The translations under genes were made by a program, and so were the position numbers. From Bactrocera neohumeralis (Eukaryota; Arthropoda; Insecta; Diptera; Tephritidae): DNA of 64,000 nt. Shown here in pieces: positions 58,836 through 64,000 of the stretch. The stretch's first letter is position 1; every line of letters begins with the position of its first letter. A model generated the notes under the pieces. The model had not been told where the DNA came from. It made no database searches and saw only the letters and a list, made by a program, of their open reading frames with translations. The stretch lies in assembly GCF_024586455.1 (NCBI RefSeq), contig NC_065923.1, positions 868,001-932,000 of the forward strand, written 5' to 3'.

Positions 58836-58939
58836 AGACGTCACCTGGCGAAAACCTATATAGACCTACATGATACCGGTTAAGGAATACAATGCACTCG
58901 CTTCCAGCATTTCTGCTTAAATGTTTTCATAGAAATCAT

Positions 58940-60335
58940 CATGTTGTTGTTTTTATACCCTTGCAACCTGTTGCTACAGAGTATAATAATTTTGTTCACC
59001 TAACGGTTGTACGTATAACCTAAAACTAATCGAGTTAGATATAGGGCTATATATGCATAAATGATCAAGATGACGAGAAAAGTTGAAATTCGGGTGACTG
59101 TTTGTCTGTCCGTGCATAATGTAGCTTGTATCTTGATGAAACTTAGTACGCGGGTTGCTTAGTACAAAAAAATTATGAGTACGGAGATGAGCGTAATCGG
59201 ATTTTTGCCACGCCCACAAAATTCCATTAACGAAAGTATATAAAGTGCCTTAGCTAAGCACAAAATATAGATATAAAACTAGCGATCGCAGTAGCAAGGC
59301 GCACCTGTGACCCGTGTATAATAAGTTAAACCACTAAGGCTAGAACAACCAAATTTTCTCAGCGCAAATATTATAAGAACCAACTAAAAGTGTGAAAATA
59401 ACCCCGGTCACCCCCCCATATACAAAACAAACTAAAAACGCAATAAATCTAATAACTCATTGCATTAGAGACATTAAATTTTACTTCCGAGATGGTATGA
59501 GAGGGCTTTTGGGAGCTGATGTAAAAATTGGACGAAGAGCTTGGCACCGTGGTACCGCCCATATTTTGTTGATATCACATATCTCGGGACCCGACCAACC
59601 GATTTCGACTAAGCTAGGTACTTAGCATTCTCCTGTATTCCTATGTTACAGTGCGAAAATGTGCAAAATCGGACTACAACCACGTCTGAAAATATCGATC
59701 AATGCGGGAGACATAAAATTGAAATTCAGACAGAATCCTTTCCTGACAATACTAATTCTGTGTATCAAAAATGGGTTGAATCGGGTCACCACTTCCCTGA
59801 GTCCCCACTTCCGGGTGACTTTTTTCTGGTTCTTCTGGATCGACCAATATTTGAGTTATCTCAATGAAAATTACAAAACATGTTTTATTCATAACAGTAT
59901 GTCGTTGTGCTTAAAAGAGATAAAATTGGGTGAAAAATTCAGCTAGCCCCATATAACGATTACCAGGATTTTCGAACATCCACTTGACTTTGTTCCATAT
60001 GATTGGTGATTGCATGTAAGGTACCTTAATGAAACGCAAGGAACATTTTTTGAGTATGTGGTATATTAATAGTATGTGGTTCCGGTTGATACTACCCTCC
60101 ACTAATATTTACTACATATGTATAGTGATTTCCATTTTTCTAACAAATCTTATGCCGAATATGTCGGCCAGAGTGTGAGTTAAATATATAATATATGTAT
60201 ATATAAAATTGCTTGGATTCCGATCCTTTGGTTGACATTTTCCACCTTAAGGTATTTCCCTGGCATTGGTTCTTCGAAGAGTGTAAAATGTTTGGTTGCA
60301 CCCGAACTTAGCCCTTTCTTACTTGTTTCGTTTTG
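58940..60335 (+). repeat. Long dispersed repeat copy
   Basis: Starts TATACCCTTGCAACCTGTTG and has GACTGTTTGTCTGTCCGTGC, CTTGATGAAACTTAGTACGC, TTGCCACGCCCACAAA and AATCGGACTACAACCACG; ends GAAGAGTGTAAAATG then TTTGGTTGCACCCGAACTTAG, a hairpin-forming end followed by CTTTCTTACTTG. Intergenic, non-coding; of the same general kind as the copies at 51.8 and 52.9 kb. The small frames at 59392-59946 are part of it. Confidence 0.65.
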
Positions 60336-62281
60336 CAATTGTTATGACTTTATTAGCAAATAAATAATGTAATATGTTTATTGCGTGCCAACAATTTTTG
60401 TATAGTGGCACATATACACATACATCCGAGTTATTCGCTGAAATAATTATAATAATTACGTATCAAATCAATAAACCTTTAAGACAACCATTAAATGCGC
60501 ACAAATAAACAAGGAAATTGTTTAAGTAATAAAATCATATATAAAAGGTTTCTACACTAACTAATACATAGACATAATACTGAAATAAACTTCAATGTAG
60601 GTTAATTTCTTTTTTGCATACTCGCTAATAAACCGTTATATGCATATGTAACGTGTCAGTGTAGACTTGCATGTGACAAATATTTCTCACTTTTCAATAC
60701 TGAAAAGGCTGACAACAACCATAAAGCACATCTATAAACAGTAACAAGTCCTTTCAACTCTTTCGGCTGTCGTCGAAATTGCCGTTAAGGACGTATGTCT
60801 ACATATATATTTTGAGTATATTTATGTGAGGATTTAATTGATTTGAGCGCGTAAAATTAACCAATTTTTGGATCGATGCGAACAATATATAGACGCACAT
60901 ATGTATGTACATATACACCGGTATGCATATACATACAGCACGCATGTATAAATTGATATAGAAAGCTTACTACCATCCATTTATGGTAGGTAGGTTATCG
61001 AACCCAGTAGTATTATCCACAAACAAAATAATAAATGACCTGAATAATGAATATGAACTCAATTAGAGCGTGTTTTTTAATTCAGAAAAGTTCCAAAATA
61101 GCAAATAAGGAATGGGTAGGTTCAGTTGCAGCCGATTATTATATAACAAACTCACATTATGTCAATAAAATGTCTCGGGAAAGTTCTTCCCTTACACCGG
61201 TTTCATTTAATTTAAAACAAAATAGCCTCAGAAAAATTGTCAATCGTACTTAAGATAATTGACAATTTTATCGATATATGTATTTGGCATAAAATCATCT
61301 AGAATAACGAGAAACATTATATTTAGTATACATATAAGTATGTAGTATTTGCGGGCTGTACTAACTCATAGACTGAAATGGAGTGAAAGACTTTGGCAGA
61401 GTACATCTCCGAAAATTCATTAGTTTAATTTTTGATGTTAACCGAACTCAAACGGAAATTTAAAAATCACATATGTATTCCCCGATAATTTCGCTATAAA
61501 TCTGCAAATGCACGGAGAACTTAACATTCGGTATCAAAGCTTCAAAAGTTATAGTCAGATAGTGACTAATTGAGGGTTAGGGTAGTTATCATCCGATTTT
61601 ACCTGTTTTCATACCGTATTAAGGAATGTCAGAAAGAAATGAGTGGAAAATTGATATTGAAGTGATGGCGGATTGGGAAATATGAGCATTAAATCTACTA
61701 AAGTGCGAGGCCACGTCTCTTTTGTAAGAACCCGTAAAACTTCAGTGCTCCTCTCGCTATAGTTCTACGCAATAGTTTTAGTCTTTGTAGCTTAATTTAA
61801 AGGCATTGATATTTTTCCGGTTAACTGTATTTTTTGTATCTGCAATATAGACCTCTTCAAAGTAGCAAGGAATGTCTGAAGGAAGCTTCATCTATCTCAA
61901 TTTATATTCAGACTTCAACTCGTCTTAACTTCCTTATCAAATTGAAATGTGTTACACTAAACCTATCTCAATTGGTTTTAGATGTTACAAACAATGGTAA
62001 CAATACTATTATACCCTATGCATCAAAATGGCACATCAAGTGTTAATTGAGCCCGATAGGGCGGCACTCCTACCTACCTACCATTATACCCTATGAATCA
62101 TTTTGCGGGAGTATAAAATATAAGTTTGTCCATATTTTTGAGGAATTAAGTGTGGAACAGTACTTATCTAAAAATAAATGTTTTTCACGGATTCACGGAG
62201 CACCAGCGTTGGTGGACTTTTTGAGTTTGTGTGCTTATTTAAATACATACATATGAACAAATAAGTAACTTCCATTATATA
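60336..62281. other. AT-rich DNA, nothing recognised
   Basis: About 1.9 kb of AT-rich sequence with ATGT/ATAC tracts around 60895-60955. Open frames at 61047-61253, 61834-62046 and 62047-62256 show no recognisable motif and are taken as chance. Confidence 0.5.
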
Positions 62282-62283
62282 TA

Positions 62284-63099
62284 CAAGGTGCGTTCCAAAG
62301 TAAACAGGACTTTTTGAATCTAGCGCCCCCTGCTGGCGCCATCTATATGTCGACTGGTGCGTTAGAATCTGCTATCTTTATCGATTGTCCAGTGAGAATT
62401 TCATGACGTTTCATCGATTGGTGAAGTTACTGCGTTTTAAGTGTGAGTATGTTTGTGTTATCGGTGCGAAAATGAGCTTCGAACAAAGAGCCAACATTAA
62501 ATTTTGTTTCAAAATTGGTAAAACTTTTACCGAAACGTTTCAATTGATGAAACAAGTTTATGGCGATAATTGCCTATCCCGTAGCAGAGTGCACGAGTGG
62601 TTTCAACGGTTTCAAAGTGTCGTGAGGACATCCTTGTAAATGGCGATCAACATGTGGGCCAATTAAAATCCGTGATCACCGGAAATTCCATCGAATAAAT
62701 CATTGAAATTCATGGAAATGGAATTGAACATCGCCAAAACATCGATTTATCGCATTTTGACTGAACATTTAGGCTTACGATAGGTGTGTGCACGGTTTGT
62801 TCCGCACAAATTGACTGACGGCCTGGTATGGCACCGTGCGCCTTCTTTATTTTCGGAAAAATGCAGTGCCCACGAAAGGAAACGTTATGCAGATGTAGAG
62901 GCCATTCAAAAGGATTGCACCGGCATACTGGCGGCCATACCGGCCAACGAGCTAAAATACTCGTCCGACATGATTTTGGATCATGAAAAAAGCTGTATTG
63001 GAGCAGAAGGAGACTATTTTGAATAAAATAAATTGATTTGACCGAAAAAAACAGTTTTTCTGTTTTTTATAAGTCCTGTTTACCTTGGAACGCACCTTG
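62284..63099 (+). mobile_element. Internally deleted mariner element with intact ends
   Basis: 816 bp flanked by TA duplications (62282-62283 and 63100-63101). Terminal inverted repeats of about 28 bp start CAAGGTGCGTTCCAA at both ends, differing at one or two positions. The transposase N-terminus is readable (MSFEQRANIKFCFKIGKTF, then SRSRVHEWFQRFQS) and so is the C-terminus (KRYADVEAIQKDC to GAEGDYFE, stop 63026). The catalytic centre is missing and stops break the middle, so it is non-autonomous. Clean ends and near-identical TIRs suggest it is the youngest mobile element here. Confidence 0.85.
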
Positions 63100-63101
63100 T
63101 A

Positions 63102-64000
63102 TTTAGTAGTTTGGTCGACGATAATAATATATATAATAAGTACAGTTTGAAATGCTTGCTATTTGCACAAAACCGTTAAACTAACTGAGCAAGCAACTGA
63201 ATGAAAGGCAGGTGCAGACAATGACTTATGACGTGGTAGACTGCAGAACACTAGACAAATTGGGAGCAACGTAGACGAGAAGGCAGATGAGCCAGTGTGA
63301 CAGTTTAGACGATGCGTTGAAACTGTCTTAAAATTTTATTATCTTCCACTGTTAGGCAACTGCTAACGCACGCCGCTCAAAATTTAAACATTTCAGCAGC
63401 CTAAATGATGATTTTATTTATAGCCTGCCGCAGGTTAAAGCGTTATAGTATATACAGAGTACAGGTTGAAAAAGCACTTAAACGAATCCAGCAGCACACA
63501 TACACATACACGTGCATAAAAAATACCTGCAAATAGTTCAAAAATATAAAGAGGTGAACCAAACACACATTTGGAAATAAATAAGTTAGATATGTATATG
63601 AATATGTATGCATGAGAATAGCTACTGAAAAATGCTGCATAGTTTGAGGCGCGTCCGCTGGTTTGAAGTACGATGTAACAAACGTGTTGATGAGCAGTAA
63701 GTGCGAATATGAGTTTTTCGTTTCGCCAACTATTCAGCGTTCTCTCGCTGCTCGTTAGACTACATTTATTCTGACTCTTGCTATATATGCACCCAGTGAT
63801 ATGTACAGTATACATACATACATATATGGTATGGGTTTTTATTTATTTTTTGGTGTTTTTTTCTTCATGTGATTCACTACTAAGTTGGATTTTCCAGTCA
63901 GCACGTACGTACTTTGAGCAGCTTTCCACTATAGAAATAGAAAAATACGCTATGAAGTTTATTTAGCGTTGGCGGCATGCTCTATGCGTCGGCGACGAGA
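63102..64000. other. End of window, possible second promoter region
   Basis: AT-rich until about 63640, then more mixed sequence with TCTCTCGCTGCTCG at 63740 and a TATATATG near 63783; the last 40 bp are GC-rich (GCGTTGGCGGCATGC). This could be the edge of another exon or promoter, but nothing is provable. The antisense frame at 63435-63815 looks random. Confidence 0.3.

Noticed and set aside
1..64000. tRNA, rRNA, CRISPR arrays, bacterial-type operons or integrated virus
   Set aside because: No cloverleaf boxes, rRNA sequence, regular spacer arrays or viral genes were seen; spliced genes and repeats show an ordinary insect nuclear locus.

Overview
This is a eukaryotic nuclear window. It has AT-rich intergenic DNA, short GT-AG introns of about 60-80 bp, very long CAG/CAA-rich coding exons, and proteins that read as higher-fly (Diptera) orthologues. 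A tephritid-like fly is my best guess, from protein similarity in memory plus the type of interspersed repeats and the abundant (ATGT)n tracts; the genus cannot be fixed from sequence alone. Gene models below were built by joining reading frames at visible splice sites, and all joins keep frame.

Layout. 1-1.7 kb: 3' part of Aplip1/JIP1 (plus strand). 1.7-10.6 kb: AT-rich non-coding DNA with one mariner relic. 10.6-23.4 kb: rhinoceros (rno, minus strand), a Jade-family PHD protein with a 10.5-kb last coding exon. 26.8-28.6 kb: a BTBD10-like gene (plus). 28.8-32.8 kb: glycerol kinase (minus), whose large intron holds the nitrilase-Fhit fusion gene NitFhit on the opposite strand. 33.8-37.3 kb: Prp4-type spliceosomal kinase (plus). 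39.8-40.8 kb: C3orf38-like DUF4518 protein (minus). 41.3-42.0 kb: MADF-BESS protein (plus). 42.1-42.5 kb: LSm5 (minus). 43.9-49.6 kb: a Tamalin/GRASP-like PDZ scaffold (plus). From 49.6 kb on there is no complete gene: repeat relics, then a GC-richer block at 54.5-55.9 kb that looks like the first exon of another plus-strand gene leaving the window, then more repeats including a TIR-bounded, internally deleted mariner.

Functional themes. There is no operon-like logic. Most genes are housekeeping (chromatin, splicing through LSm5 and Prp4K, glycerol and nitrilase metabolism) and several sit in divergent or convergent pairs separated by only 0.1-1 kb. Two larger scaffold genes (Aplip1, Tamalin-like) flank them with long non-coding surroundings. 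Observations most worth checking are a row of alternating basic/hydrophobic motifs in the Rhinoceros C-terminus resembling BET ET-domain ligands, a GC-AG intron in LSm5, the nested NitFhit gene, a perfect NRF1/Ewg-type palindrome in front of the 54.5-55.9 kb exon, and a family of dispersed repeats that share a terminal hairpin.
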